Numbered from the stretch's first letter, positions 26,565 through 36,347 are shown. The stretch: 64,000 nucleotides of DNA from Dyella tabacisoli (GCF_003350925.1 NZ_KZ857182.1:1-64000); one strand, 5' to 3'. Translations and numbers: made by a program. Notes: generated by a model not told the origin, from the letters alone.

Positions 26565-28124
26565 ATGTTCAAACTCATTCGTCGCTGGTTGATCCGCCAA
26601 GCGGCTTCCGTCGATCGCGACACTATCGCCAAGGAAATCGACGACGACGGCGAGCTTGAAGGCAGTTATTTGTTCATGTGCGCGATGGCTTCGGGTATTG
26701 CCACCATCGGCCTGCTTTGTAACTCGGTCTCGGTCATCATCGGCGCGATGCTGGTGTCGCCGCTGATGGGGCCGATCGTGCGGCTCGGCCTCGGCATCGC
26801 CACCTTGCATATCGACCGGGTATTCCGTTCGCTCGGCACCTTGTTCGCCGGCATGGGCCTGGCCTTGCTGGTATCGATTCTGATCGTCTGGCTATCGCCA
26901 TTGCGTACACCGACGCCGGAGATCCTCGCGCGCACTACGCCCAACCTGTTCGACATGATTGCGGCCACGCTATCGGGCCTGGCCGGCGGCTACGCGATGA
27001 TCCGCAAGCGCGGCGGCACCATCGTCGGCGTCGCCATCGCCACCGCATTGATGCCGCCGATGGCTGTGGTCGGTTTTGGCCTGGCGGTAGGACAATGGCG
27101 GATTTCCCAGGGCGCGCTACTGCTATTCACCACCAATCTGGCGACGATTGCGCTTAGCGCTACGCTGATGAGTACATGGTACGGATTCAGCGGCCGCGCC
27201 ACCCGTCATGCGGTGGCCTGGCAGATCGTCGTTGGCTTTGCCGTGCTGTTGCCGCTGGGTTGGCCGCTGGCGCATGCGCTGGGCGATATCGCACAGCAAA
27301 CCCGCTTGCTCGGCACCGTGCGTAGCACACTGACCAGCACCTTGAGCGACCAAACCGTCCGCGTGCTCGATATGCAGATCGACGACAGCCGCAAGGTGCT
27401 CGACGTCACCTTCGCTGCGCAACATTACGACATGAAAGACGACACCAACCTGCATCAGGCGCTCGTTTCCGCGCTACCACCGAATCTGTCCCTGCGCTTG
27501 AATCCAGTAATCACCGTCGATCCCGCGCGCGCGGAGCTGACCCGTTCGGCCTTGAGTGTCGGCGCGCAAAATGCAGCCGCCTCGACCACGCAAAACATCA
27601 ATGACGAAGCTCATGACGTGGTGCGCAACTTCCCCTTGCCCTTGCTCGGCTCGCAGATTGAAGCTCAGGACAAGATCATCACCTTGATAATCGCCCCTAC
27701 CGCCACGGCATCACTGACGACACTCAAACAGATGGAAGATCACCTGGATGCGCAACTCGGCGGCTGGAAGGTACACATCGTACCCCCGCCGCGACCGCTA
27801 CCGCCGGTGCTGTTTGGGCGCGCATCGGCCGAGCTTGGCGACGAGCAGGTCGCGACCATGCAGCAAGTCGTCTGGGCCACCCGGCGCTGGGGCGTCAAGC
27901 AGGTTCTCGTCGAGGGGCGGGCCAGCAGTGATGGCAACGGCACGGCAAGCCTCGCCTCCGAACGCGCCAGCCATGTCCGCGACTGGCTTGAAACGGCCGG
28001 CTTACACGCCAGCATGGGTGCCAGCTATCCGTTACCCGATCAAGCTCATGTGGAGGAAATGAACGGCATCGATGTGTTCCGTAGCGTGCTGATCCAGGTG
28101 ACTGATCCGGCAAAGACTGATTGA
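26565..28124 (+). CDS. DUF389 membrane protein with OmpA-like C-terminus
   Basis: 519 residues. Residues 1-240 are a DUF389 membrane domain (LVSPLMGPIVRLGLGI, IVGVAIATALMPPMAVVGFGLA, LLLFTTNLATIALSA). After a soluble middle part, the last 110 residues (PVLFGRASAELGDEQ, KQVLVEGRASSDGNG, LASERASHVRDWLETAGL) look like an OmpA/MotB peptidoglycan-binding fold, with the D-G-N and NxxLSxxRA-like positions. The ATG at 26565 has GAGG upstream. The stop overlaps the open frame, but not the chosen start, of the next gene. Function unknown. Confidence 0.8.
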   Translation: MFKLIRRWLIRQAASVDRDTIAKEIDDDGELEGSYLFMCAMASGIATIGLLCNSVSVIIGAMLVSPLMGPIVRLGLGIATLHIDRVFRSLGTLFAGMGLALLVSILIVWLSPLRTPTPEILARTTPNLFDMIAATLSGLAGGYAMIRKRGGTIVGVAIATALMPPMAVVGFGLAVGQWRISQGALLLFTTNLATIALSATLMSTWYGFSGRATRHAVAWQIVVGFAVLLPLGWPLAHALGDIAQQTRLLGTVRSTLTSTLSDQTVRVLDMQIDDSRKVLDVTFAAQHYDMKDDTNLHQALVSALPPNLSLRLNPVITVDPARAELTRSALSVGAQNAAASTTQNINDEAHDVVRNFPLPLLGSQIEAQDKIITLIIAPTATASLTTLKQMEDHLDAQLGGWKVHIVPPPRPLPPVLFGRASAELGDEQVATMQQVVWATRRWGVKQVLVEGRASSDGNGTASLASERASHVRDWLETAGLHASMGASYPLPDQAHVEEMNGIDVFRSVLIQVTDPAKTD

Positions 28125-28153
28125 ATGGCCCCCTACCCCTTTGGAGGTCAGAC

Positions 28154-30274
28154 GTGAATAAACGCTCCCTCGCTTTTCTTGCCACCCTGGTAATCACCGG
28201 TATGACCCACGCAGCCACATCACCCGCGACCGCATCGGCCACCTCGCCAGAGGGCCATGCCGACACTCATTTGTGGCTGGAAGACATCGACGGTGCCAAA
28301 CCGCTCGCATGGGTCAAGCAACACAATGCCGAAACCGTGCAGAAGTACGCGCAAACGCCGGAATTCAAGCAGCTCGACGCACGCATCCTCGAAGTGCTCG
28401 ATTCCAATGCACGCATTCCCATGGTCAACAAGATCGGCGATAGCTACTACAACCTGTGGCGCGACAAGGAGCATCCGAAGGGTCTGTGGCGGCGCACTTC
28501 GCTGGCCGAATACCGCAAGCCGCAGCCGGCATGGGAAACAGTGATCGATCTCGATGCCCTGTCCAAAGCCGAGAACGAGAATTGGGTTTGGCACAGCGCT
28601 CAATGTCTGAAGCCCGATAACCAGCGCTGCCTGGTTTCGCTGTCGCGCGGCGGCGCCGATGCCGATGTGGTGCGCGAGTTCGATCTGCGAGACAAACAAT
28701 TCGTCAAAGGCGGTTTCGAACTGCCCGAGGCCAAGAGCAACGTGGCCTGGAAAGATCGCGACCATCTTTACGTGGCCACCGATTTCGGCCCCGGCTCGAT
28801 GACCACGTCAAGCTATCCGCGCATCGTCAAAGAGTGGAAGCGCGGCACCCCGCTGACCACGGCCGTCACCGTATACGAAGGCAAGACCGACGACATGACG
28901 GTCGCGGCCTTTCGTGACAACACACCAGGCTTCGAGCGTGACTTCGTCAATCGCCAGCTCGCTTTTTACGACAGCGAAACGTATTTGCGCGGCAAGGACG
29001 GCAAGCTCACCAAGATCGATGTGCCCAACGACACCAATACGAGTGTCGAGCGCGAGTGGCTGCTGATCGAGCCACGCAACGATTGGACCGTGGCAGGCAA
29101 AACCTATAAATCAGGTTCGTTGCTGGCGACCAAATTCGACGACTACATGGCCGGCAAGCGCGACATCACCGTCTTGTTCGAGCCTACAGACAGCACGGCT
29201 TTAGATGGCCATTCGTGGACCCGTCATCACTTGATTCTCAATGTGATGGAAAACGTGGTGAACAAATTGGAGGTGCTCACCCCACAAGAAGGCGCGTGGA
29301 AACGCGAAAACCTCGGCGGCGCGCCAGCGCTCTCGACCATTGCCGCCGGTGGCATTGATGCCGATGACAGCGACGATTATTTCCTTACCGTCAGCGGCTT
29401 TCTGCAGCCGACCACGCTGTATTACGGCAAGCTCGGCCAGGGCGAGCCGTCGGCATTGAAGAACAGCCCGAGTTTCTTCGACGCTTCGCGCTATACGGTG
29501 AGCCAGCATTTCGCCACCTCCAAAGACGGCACCCGCGTGCCGTACTTCGAAATCGCACCGAAAAATCTCCAGGCCAACGGCAAGAATCCGACCCTGCAAT
29601 ACGGCTACGGCGGCTTTGAAGTTTCGCTGCAACCGAGCTATAGCGGCAGCATGGGCCGCGCCTGGCTGGAGCAAGGCGGTGTCTATGTCATCGCCAATAT
29701 CCGTGGCGGCGGCGAATACGGGCCGCGCTGGCACAAGGCCGCGCTCAAGGCGAACCGCCTGCGCGCTTATGAAGACTTCGCCGCGGTCTCTGAAGATCTG
29801 TTTGCGCGCAAGATCACCTCGCCGCAGCATCTGGGCGCCATGGGCGGCAGCAACGGCGGTCTGTTGATGGGCAATATGCTCACCCTCTACCCGCAGCTCT
29901 ACGGCGCCATCGTCAGCCAGGTCGCCTTGCTCGATATGCAGCGCTACACCCATCTCTCCGCCGGCGCCTCGTGGATCGCCGAGTACGGCGACCCGGACAA
30001 GCCGGCCGAATGGGCATGGATCAAAACCTTCTCGCCATATGCCAACGCCAAAGCCAGCCAGAAGTATCCGCCGACGCTGTTCACCACCTCGACCCGCGAT
30101 GACCGCGTCGGCCCGGTACACGCACGCAAGATGTACGCGAAACTTGCGGACCTGGGCTACGACGCCAGCTTCTACGAAAACATCGAAGGCGGCCATGGCG
30201 CAGCAGCGGACAACAAGCAGTCGGCCTTTATGAACGCACTCGGCTACACCTACCTGTGGGAACACGTGAAGTAG
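28154..30274 (+). CDS. Periplasmic prolyl oligopeptidase family serine peptidase (S9)
   Basis: 706 residues, GTG start chosen because GGAGG lies before it and a signal peptide follows (NKRSLAFLATLVITGMTHAA). Residues about 40-420 form the beta-propeller; the hydrolase domain has Ser in GAMGGSNGGLL, Asp in STRDDRVGP and His in EGGHGAAAD. Such enzymes cut short peptides, often after proline. It is followed by a strong hairpin. The DUF389 gene ends 29 bp upstream, so they may share a transcript. Confidence 0.9.
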   Translation: MNKRSLAFLATLVITGMTHAATSPATASATSPEGHADTHLWLEDIDGAKPLAWVKQHNAETVQKYAQTPEFKQLDARILEVLDSNARIPMVNKIGDSYYNLWRDKEHPKGLWRRTSLAEYRKPQPAWETVIDLDALSKAENENWVWHSAQCLKPDNQRCLVSLSRGGADADVVREFDLRDKQFVKGGFELPEAKSNVAWKDRDHLYVATDFGPGSMTTSSYPRIVKEWKRGTPLTTAVTVYEGKTDDMTVAAFRDNTPGFERDFVNRQLAFYDSETYLRGKDGKLTKIDVPNDTNTSVEREWLLIEPRNDWTVAGKTYKSGSLLATKFDDYMAGKRDITVLFEPTDSTALDGHSWTRHHLILNVMENVVNKLEVLTPQEGAWKRENLGGAPALSTIAAGGIDADDSDDYFLTVSGFLQPTTLYYGKLGQGEPSALKNSPSFFDASRYTVSQHFATSKDGTRVPYFEIAPKNLQANGKNPTLQYGYGGFEVSLQPSYSGSMGRAWLEQGGVYVIANIRGGGEYGPRWHKAALKANRLRAYEDFAAVSEDLFARKITSPQHLGAMGGSNGGLLMGNMLTLYPQLYGAIVSQVALLDMQRYTHLSAGASWIAEYGDPDKPAEWAWIKTFSPYANAKASQKYPPTLFTTSTRDDRVGPVHARKMYAKLADLGYDASFYENIEGGHGAAADNKQSAFMNALGYTYLWEHVK

Positions 30275-30304
30275 GACTGGAGTACAGCCGCCTGAAGTAG
30301 AAGG

Positions 30305-30345
30305 CCGCCAGCCCCGCCCCTGTTCGCAGGTGGAGGGGCTGGCGG
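30305..30345 (+). terminator. Hairpin after the prolyl oligopeptidase gene
   Basis: CCGCCAGCCCC (30305-30315) and GGGGCTGGCGG (30335-30345) pair perfectly over 11 bp. It separates the peptidase from the sigma-factor/kinase pair. Confidence 0.7.
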
Positions 30346-30409
30346 ACTATCCCAGGACGCATGCTAGCCTTGCGCAGGCTGCCCGCGGCAGCGTCATAAC
30401 GGTTCTGCC

Positions 30410-30976
30410 ATGGAAGCAACCGCACTCGCTGCCCTGACCCTCGTTCCCGCCCAAGACTGGAACGACGACGCGTATCGCGCCTGCTTCATCGAGCTATACG
30501 ATCAACTGCGCCATCTCGCACGCAAACAACTCAACGGCTCCGCACGGGTGACGTTGTGCACCACTGTGCTGGTCCATGAGGCTTATCTGAAGTTGCGGCC
30601 GAATCAGCCCGATGTCAGCTCGCGCGGCCGCTTTTATGCACTGGCTGCAAAAGCCATGCGCTGCGTGCTGGTCGATCACATCCGGGCCAACAAGACCGAG
30701 AAGCGAGGCGGCGATCTCGCCCGCATCACCTTGGTCACCGACGTCCCCTTTGCCCACGCCGCGCGACCGCTCGACCTGCTGGAGATCGAGCAGGCATTGG
30801 AGGCGTTGCAAGAGATCGACCCACGCATGGTCAACGTCGTCGAATGCCACTTTTACGGCGGCATGGAGTTCGATGAAATCGCCGAACAGCTTGGCCTCAG
30901 TGTGCGCACGGTGCATCGTGACTGGCGCTTTGCGCGGGCTTTTCTGCAAACCCGATTGAGCGATCCTGCCCTATGA
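30410..30976 (+). CDS. ECF-type sigma factor paired with a Ser/Thr kinase
   Basis: 188 residues. Sigma region 2 (LYDQLRHLARKQLNG, VLVHEAYLKLRP, RFYALAAKAMRCVLVDHIRA) and region 4 HTH (EFDEIAEQLGLSVRTVHRDWRFARAFL) place it in the PF07638-type ECF group (ECF43-like), which are encoded beside Ser/Thr kinases rather than anti-sigma factors. Its stop overlaps the kinase start (ATGA). The Thr-rich ARVTLCTTVLVHE segment is where phosphorylation is reported in a Vibrio relative. No strong ribosome site precedes the ATG. Confidence 0.85.
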   Translation: MEATALAALTLVPAQDWNDDAYRACFIELYDQLRHLARKQLNGSARVTLCTTVLVHEAYLKLRPNQPDVSSRGRFYALAAKAMRCVLVDHIRANKTEKRGGDLARITLVTDVPFAHAARPLDLLEIEQALEALQEIDPRMVNVVECHFYGGMEFDEIAEQLGLSVRTVHRDWRFARAFLQTRLSDPAL

Positions 30977-33378
30977 GCCCGGCGCCCGAGGCACTCCGCT
31001 GGCAACGGCTATCGCAGCTATTCCATCAATGGTTTGAACTCGACCCGGCCGAACGCGAGGCCTGGCTCAGCACCGAATGCGCCGACGATCCCGCCCTGCG
31101 CGACGAGTTGGAGCGGATGGTGGCGGCAGACCGCGACGACAGCATGCTTGACCGTGGCCTCGGCGGCCTGATCGACCTCGATGCCGTGTCCACCCTGGCT
31201 GAACGCGATGCCGATGCCGAACGCGCCATCGGCGAAGTGCTTGGCGCCTGGCAACTCATGGCCGTACTCGGCCGCGGCGGCATGGGCACCGTATACGCCG
31301 CTCGGCGTATCGACGGCGAACGCGACAGCGGCCAACGCGCCGCGATCAAGCGCCTGCAGCATCGCTGGGACGGCAGCCTGCACGCGCTGCGTTTTCAGCA
31401 GGAGCGACGCATTCTTGCGGCATTGACCCATCCGAATATTCCGCGCCTGCTCGATAGCGGGCACGATGACGACGGCAGGCCATGGTTCGCGCTGGAATAC
31501 ATCGAAGGACAATCGCTGCTCGACTGGAGCGATCAGCAGCAACTGGGTTTACGCGAGCGCATTGAATTGTTTCGCCAAGTACTGGCTGCGGTAGCGCATG
31601 CGCACCAGCACTTTGTAGTGCATCGCGACCTAAAGCCGGCGAATATCCTGGTCGATCGCAACGGCCACGCCAAGGTACTCGACTTCGGCGTCGCCAAGCT
31701 GATCGCCGAATCGTCTTCGGCCACGCGCACCGGCGTACTGGCCGGCTTCACCCCGGAATACGCCGCACCCGAGCAGGTTTCCGGCACCGCCATCAGCGCC
31801 GCCACCGACGTCTATGCACTCGGGGTGATCCTGTATCAATTGCTGACCGGGCGATTGCCTTATGAGTTCGATCAGCTCGATTTGCGCGCAACCAGCGAGG
31901 CCATCACCTCGCGCCAGGCGACCCGGCTCGAAAAGGCGCTGACCAGTGGCACCCCGGCCGAGATCGCGCAACGATTGACCCAGCGACACACTGATCCCTC
32001 CGCATTTCGCCGGTTCGTCCGCGGCGACTTGTCGCGCATCGTGCAAACCGCGCTGGCGAAGGAGCCGCAACGCCGTTACCCCTCGGTGGAGTCATTCTCG
32101 CGCGATCTACAGCGTCTGCTTGAAGGCCGGCCTGTGTCAGTGTCAGGCGACACCGCCGGCTACCGCTTTGGAAAATTTGTCCGCCGCAACCGCTGGGGCG
32201 TGAGCATGGCAGGACTGGCGCTGGTCGCGATGATCGCCGGCAGCATCGGCGTGCTGCTGCAAAACCGCGCCACCCACGCCGAAGCCGCCCGTGCCGAACG
32301 CGAGGCCATGCATGCCAAGCAGGAAGTCGCGCGTCTGGAAGCGGTCAACAATTTCCTTAGCGATGTGTTCGCCGGCGGTGCGGCTGAATTGTCAGGCACA
32401 CCGAATGTCACGCTGAGACAAGCACTCGATAGCGCCGTGAAACATCTGGACGCAACGACCAAGAATCAGCCCGGCATTGCCGTACGGGCACTGTTGGCGG
32501 CGGCCACCAGCTATATCTCGCTGGGCGAGGACATTCACGCCAACGAGCTGATCGAACGTGCGCAGGTACTGCAGGAAACGCGGCTGCCCGATTCAAAGGA
32601 GGATCGCGCCCTCGTATTGTCCATGCGCGCCTATGTCGGCCATGGCCTCAGTACGCAACAAGTGCTTGGCATGGCGCGAGAAGCCGTTGCCTTGCAGCGC
32701 GAGGTCGGTAGCGACAGCGGCCTGGTGGACGCGTTGTCGACCCTGAGCGTAGCGGAGTACGGCGTGAATAATCTCGCCGCGGCGCTAGCCGCCAATGACG
32801 AGGCCTTGCAGTTGCTGCAACGCAAGCCATTGCCTGCCGATGATCCTGGCGTAGTCGATCACCTTTCCAGCCGCGCCACCCTGCTCGGATTGAATGGACG
32901 CCATGCCGAGGCGGCGGCGATACACCTCGACGTGATTCAGCGCCGCACCCATGCTCTTGGCGCCGATAACGTCATGGTGTGGCGTGAGTACCTGTATTAC
33001 GCCATCAGCCTGCAAAAAGCCGGCAAGCCGACCCAGGCACTGGCAGCGCTGGAGCAGGTGCTGCCCAGTCTTCAGCATGAGCTGGGCGAACAGAACGAGG
33101 ACACCGCACAAGCGCGATTCGTGCACGGCCGCGTACTGCAAGACCTGCATCGGGATGGCGATGCCTTGCCCGATCTCGCCGCGGCCCACGACTTCGGGCG
33201 CAGCCACGATTTTGCGCAACGGCAACCGAACGTCGGCCGCGCCTATGCGCACTCCCTGGCCATGCTTGATCGCTGCACCGATGCACAGGCCGTGCTGGCC
33301 GAAATGAGCACACGCAAACTTGCCGTTCTCGGCGACGGCGGCAAACACCCGTTCGACGGCAGCCCCTGCCCGCGCTGA
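30973..33378 (+). CDS. Transmembrane Ser/Thr protein kinase with TPR-type sensor region
   Basis: 801 residues. Residues about 90-385 are a Hanks-type kinase: Gly loop VLGRGGMGTVYAAR, Lys in AAIKRLQ, HRDLKPANILV (about 216), DFGVAK (about 236) and PEYAAPEQ. One membrane helix at about 407-430. The rest is helical, with TPR-like repeats, and would be periplasmic. Translationally coupled to the ECF sigma gene, it probably phosphorylates that sigma factor in response to an envelope signal (inference from the family). Confidence 0.9.
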   Translation: MSPAPEALRWQRLSQLFHQWFELDPAEREAWLSTECADDPALRDELERMVAADRDDSMLDRGLGGLIDLDAVSTLAERDADAERAIGEVLGAWQLMAVLGRGGMGTVYAARRIDGERDSGQRAAIKRLQHRWDGSLHALRFQQERRILAALTHPNIPRLLDSGHDDDGRPWFALEYIEGQSLLDWSDQQQLGLRERIELFRQVLAAVAHAHQHFVVHRDLKPANILVDRNGHAKVLDFGVAKLIAESSSATRTGVLAGFTPEYAAPEQVSGTAISAATDVYALGVILYQLLTGRLPYEFDQLDLRATSEAITSRQATRLEKALTSGTPAEIAQRLTQRHTDPSAFRRFVRGDLSRIVQTALAKEPQRRYPSVESFSRDLQRLLEGRPVSVSGDTAGYRFGKFVRRNRWGVSMAGLALVAMIAGSIGVLLQNRATHAEAARAEREAMHAKQEVARLEAVNNFLSDVFAGGAAELSGTPNVTLRQALDSAVKHLDATTKNQPGIAVRALLAAATSYISLGEDIHANELIERAQVLQETRLPDSKEDRALVLSMRAYVGHGLSTQQVLGMAREAVALQREVGSDSGLVDALSTLSVAEYGVNNLAAALAANDEALQLLQRKPLPADDPGVVDHLSSRATLLGLNGRHAEAAAIHLDVIQRRTHALGADNVMVWREYLYYAISLQKAGKPTQALAALEQVLPSLQHELGEQNEDTAQARFVHGRVLQDLHRDGDALPDLAAAHDFGRSHDFAQRQPNVGRAYAHSLAMLDRCTDAQAVLAEMSTRKLAVLGDGGKHPFDGSPCPR

Positions 33379-33476
33379 ATCATCAGTACGTCATCGCCAT
33401 GCCGGCCGATGTCAGTTTTTGCACGCGGATCTCGATTCTCTGGAAACGATGCCTTTCCACGAACCGGAGATCTGCA

Positions 33477-33998
33477 ATGAATACTCGCTCACCTACGATG
33501 CTGGCCCTGTCACTGCTGGCCGCCAGTACCACGACGTTCGCAATTGACCTCACCCCGCTTAACGTCAATCTGGGCGCCTGGGAGATCACCACCCGAACCA
33601 GCACACAGGGCGTACTGGTACCCCCTGAGATGCTGACGCAGATGCCGTCGGCCCAGCGCGCAAAAATTGCCGCGGCGATGCAAGCCCGCTCCGGCAAAGT
33701 CAGTACTCAAGTCGACCAGGAGTGCGTCACCCCGCAAGTGCTGCAGGAGAAAAACGCCTTTATCGGAGAGCAGGACGAGAGCTGCTCGCGCACGGTGATC
33801 GCCAGCACATCGACCCGGCAGCAGCTACAGCTAAGTTGCCAGGGTGAGCATGCGCGCAACGGCACGGTGACGGTCAATGCATCCAGCCCATCCACGGTGA
33901 CCAGCGTGGCCGATATCGCTTTTGCCGGCGGCGGCAAGGTGCATGTAGAGATCGATGGGCGCTGGCTCGGCGCCCACTGTGCCGGCGTAACGGACTGA
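33477..33998 (+). CDS. DUF3617 family secreted protein
   Basis: 173 residues with a signal peptide (cleavage near TFA-I). The DUF3617 pattern is visible: LGAWEITTRTSTQGVLVPPEMLTQMPSAQRAKIAAAM, followed by a conserved Cys-containing segment (QECVTPQVL, ESCSRTV, LSCQGEH). CGGAG precedes the ATG. Function unknown; it lies 98 bp after the kinase gene. Confidence 0.82.
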   Translation: MNTRSPTMLALSLLAASTTTFAIDLTPLNVNLGAWEITTRTSTQGVLVPPEMLTQMPSAQRAKIAAAMQARSGKVSTQVDQECVTPQVLQEKNAFIGEQDESCSRTVIASTSTRQQLQLSCQGEHARNGTVTVNASSPSTVTSVADIAFAGGGKVHVEIDGRWLGAHCAGVTD

Positions 33999-34081
33999 TC
34001 GCTGGCGCCTTACCGCATTCGAGGCACCTGAAGGCCGTGGCAACCCCGGTCTGCGGGTGCCGGTATGTCGTCGGACGGTGA

Positions 34082-34097
34082 CTTAGACAGGCTCTTA
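34082..34097. repeat. 16-bp dispersed repeat copy 2
   Basis: Reverse complement of the 16-mer at 20731-20746. It lies in the gap between the DUF3617 gene and the adhesin gene; nothing else is recognisable in that gap. Confidence 0.5.
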
Positions 34098-34193
34098 CTG
34101 GCGCTGTCTTTAGCGACATGTCAGTTGGCAGTGCGAAATCTCGATTACTCCCATGCCGCATTGACGTCGGCTTACTGAATTTGGGGATGATCC

Positions 34194-36347
34194 ATGAATC
34201 GCACGACTCACCACCTGACTGCATCGCCAGCGCGCCACAACCCGCTCACTGTCGCGCTGATGCGCGCCATGCGCACGACCAACGAAGCGTACCCTGCCAG
34301 ACATCACCGGCTCAGCACCTTCGCCTTGAGCATTGTGGCGCTGGCATGCGCGGGCGCCATCGCTCCAGCCTTTGCCACCTGCACTAACTCCTCAGGCAGC
34401 TACAACGCAGGCGGTGGCGCTGCGAACTGTACCTATACGTCAGCCATCGGCGGCCTGGCGTTGGCCACCTCCGATTACGGCACGGCGCTGGGGGCGCTTA
34501 GCACGGCCAGTGGCGACTACAGCAGCGCATTTGGCGTATTCAGCGACGCCAGCGGCAATTCCAGCATGGCTGCTGGCCATAATGCCGCTAGCCAAGGCGA
34601 TTTCAGCATTGCTTTTGGCAATGGCAGCTTTGCCCAAGGCAATAGCAGCAGCGCCTTTGGCGATGCCAGCGCGGCCATCGGCGACAACAGCAGCGCCTAT
34701 GGCACCCAGAGCCAGGCCAATGGCACCAGCAGCAGTGCCTATGGCAATACCAGCATCGCCAGTGGCAGTCACAGCAGCGCCTACGGTTACCTCAGCACCG
34801 CTAGTGGGGCCAGCAGCAGCGCTGTTGGCGATAGCAGCATCGCCAGCGGCCTCAACAGCAGTGCATTTGGCGTGTTCAGCACGGCCAGCGGCGTCAACAG
34901 CAATGCGGTTGGTCACTTGAGCAAGGCCAGCGGTATTGCCAGCAATGCTTATGGCTTTGGCAGTCAGGCCACTGGCGACAACAGCAGCGCCATGGGCGAC
35001 AGCAGCCTGGCCAGCGGCGTGACCAGCAACGCCTACGGCAGCCACAGCAGCGCCAGCGGGGCCGGCAGCAATGCCTATGGCGCCAACAGCAGCGCTGCCG
35101 GCGGCTACAGCAGCTCGTTTGGCTTCTACAGCAGCGCCAGCGGTAGCTACAGCAGCGCCTATGGTCATGTCAGCACGGCTGCGGGCAACAATAGCGATGC
35201 GCTCGGTGCGTTCAGCACCACGCTGGCCGGGGCCGGCTCATCGGTGGCGCTTGGCGCCTATTCCACCGCAACAACCGCCAATACCGTTTCGGTAGGCCAC
35301 ACCACGACGGATATCGATCCAAGCACCCACTCCGCATACAGCAGCGCCCTCACTCGTCGCATCGTGAACGTAGGTGACGGCATTGCGGCTAGCGATGCGG
35401 CGACCAAAGGCCAACTGGATCTGGTCAATACGCAAGTAAGCAGCAACACCCAGGCCATCACGCAGATCGATGGTCGCGTCACCACCATCGAAAGCAAGAT
35501 CGGCAACCTGCAGCAAAACACCGCGCAGTTGGATTACGTCACGGTCGACGGCAAAGGCGACGGAACCGACAAGGCCACCGTCATCAGCAGCTCGCGCGGC
35601 GTAGCCATAGGCTCGAATGCCAAGACCGGCGGCGATCATGGCACCGCCATAGGCGGCGACAGTTATGCCGCCGGCCCGAACGACACCGCGCTCGGCGGCA
35701 ACGCCAAGGTAAACGCCGATGGCAGCACCGCGGTCGGCGCCAACACCGCGATCGCCGCCACCGCGACGAATGCGGTGGCGATGGGCGAGAGCGCCAGCGT
35801 AACGGCCGCCTCTGGCACGGCAGTAGGCCAACGCGCGTCAGTGACAGCGGCAAATGCCGTGGCGCTGGGCCAAGGCGCGGTCGCCGATCAGGCCAATACG
35901 GTGTCTGTTGGCAGCGCCAGTCAGCAGCGGCGGGTCGTCAATGTGGCCGCGGGCACGGCGGCTACCGACGCGGTCAACAAGGGGCAACTTGATGCGGGCG
36001 TGCAATTGGCGATCGACCAGGGCAAGGCCTATACCAATCAAAGCGTGGCCAATGCGGGTCAGCAGCTAGGTCAATTTCGCGATCAGGTGAACGATCGTTT
36101 CCGCCAGGTCGATCAGCGCATGGACCGCCTCGGCGCGATGGGCGCCGCCTCGACTCAAATGGCCATCAATGCCGCCGGTGCTACCGGTAGTGGTCGAATT
36201 GCCGCCGGTGTGGGCTTCCAGGGCGGCAAGACGGCATTGTCGGTGGGTTATGCAGCCCCGCTAGGGACCCGCGCGCATATCAGCTTCGGCGCTACCGCCA
36301 GCGGCTCGGATGCCTCCGGCGGCATCGGCTTTGGCGTGGATCTGTAA
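34194..36347 (+). CDS. Trimeric autotransporter adhesin (YadA/Hia type)
   Basis: 717 residues. Extended signal peptide (about 40 basic residues before the hydrophobic core, cleavage near AFA). Residues about 80-360 are about 20 head repeats of 14 residues of the form S-x-A-x-G-x-x-S-x-A-[FYV]-G (SSAYG, SNAYG), the YadA-head left-handed beta-roll. Then a neck (RRIVNVGDGIAASDAATKGQLD), a stalk, a second head/neck (RRVVNVAAGTAATDAVNKGQLD), a coiled coil, and a C-terminal four-strand anchor (RIAAGVGFQGGKTALSVGYA). It attaches to surfaces or self-aggregates. GGGG lies upstream of the ATG. Confidence 0.93.
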   Translation: MNRTTHHLTASPARHNPLTVALMRAMRTTNEAYPARHHRLSTFALSIVALACAGAIAPAFATCTNSSGSYNAGGGAANCTYTSAIGGLALATSDYGTALGALSTASGDYSSAFGVFSDASGNSSMAAGHNAASQGDFSIAFGNGSFAQGNSSSAFGDASAAIGDNSSAYGTQSQANGTSSSAYGNTSIASGSHSSAYGYLSTASGASSSAVGDSSIASGLNSSAFGVFSTASGVNSNAVGHLSKASGIASNAYGFGSQATGDNSSAMGDSSLASGVTSNAYGSHSSASGAGSNAYGANSSAAGGYSSSFGFYSSASGSYSSAYGHVSTAAGNNSDALGAFSTTLAGAGSSVALGAYSTATTANTVSVGHTTTDIDPSTHSAYSSALTRRIVNVGDGIAASDAATKGQLDLVNTQVSSNTQAITQIDGRVTTIESKIGNLQQNTAQLDYVTVDGKGDGTDKATVISSSRGVAIGSNAKTGGDHGTAIGGDSYAAGPNDTALGGNAKVNADGSTAVGANTAIAATATNAVAMGESASVTAASGTAVGQRASVTAANAVALGQGAVADQANTVSVGSASQQRRVVNVAAGTAATDAVNKGQLDAGVQLAIDQGKAYTNQSVANAGQQLGQFRDQVNDRFRQVDQRMDRLGAMGAASTQMAINAAGATGSGRIAAGVGFQGGKTALSVGYAAPLGTRAHISFGATASGSDASGGIGFGVDL

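Noticed and set aside
34440-35168. 242-codon Ala/Gly-rich minus-strand ORF opposite the adhesin head
   Set aside because: It is the reverse reading of the 42-bp repeats and has no ribosome site or family; the plus-strand adhesin explains the DNA.
34440-35270. Regular repeats that might suggest a CRISPR array
   Set aside because: The repeats are 42-bp in-frame protein repeats without unique spacers, and there are no cas genes.
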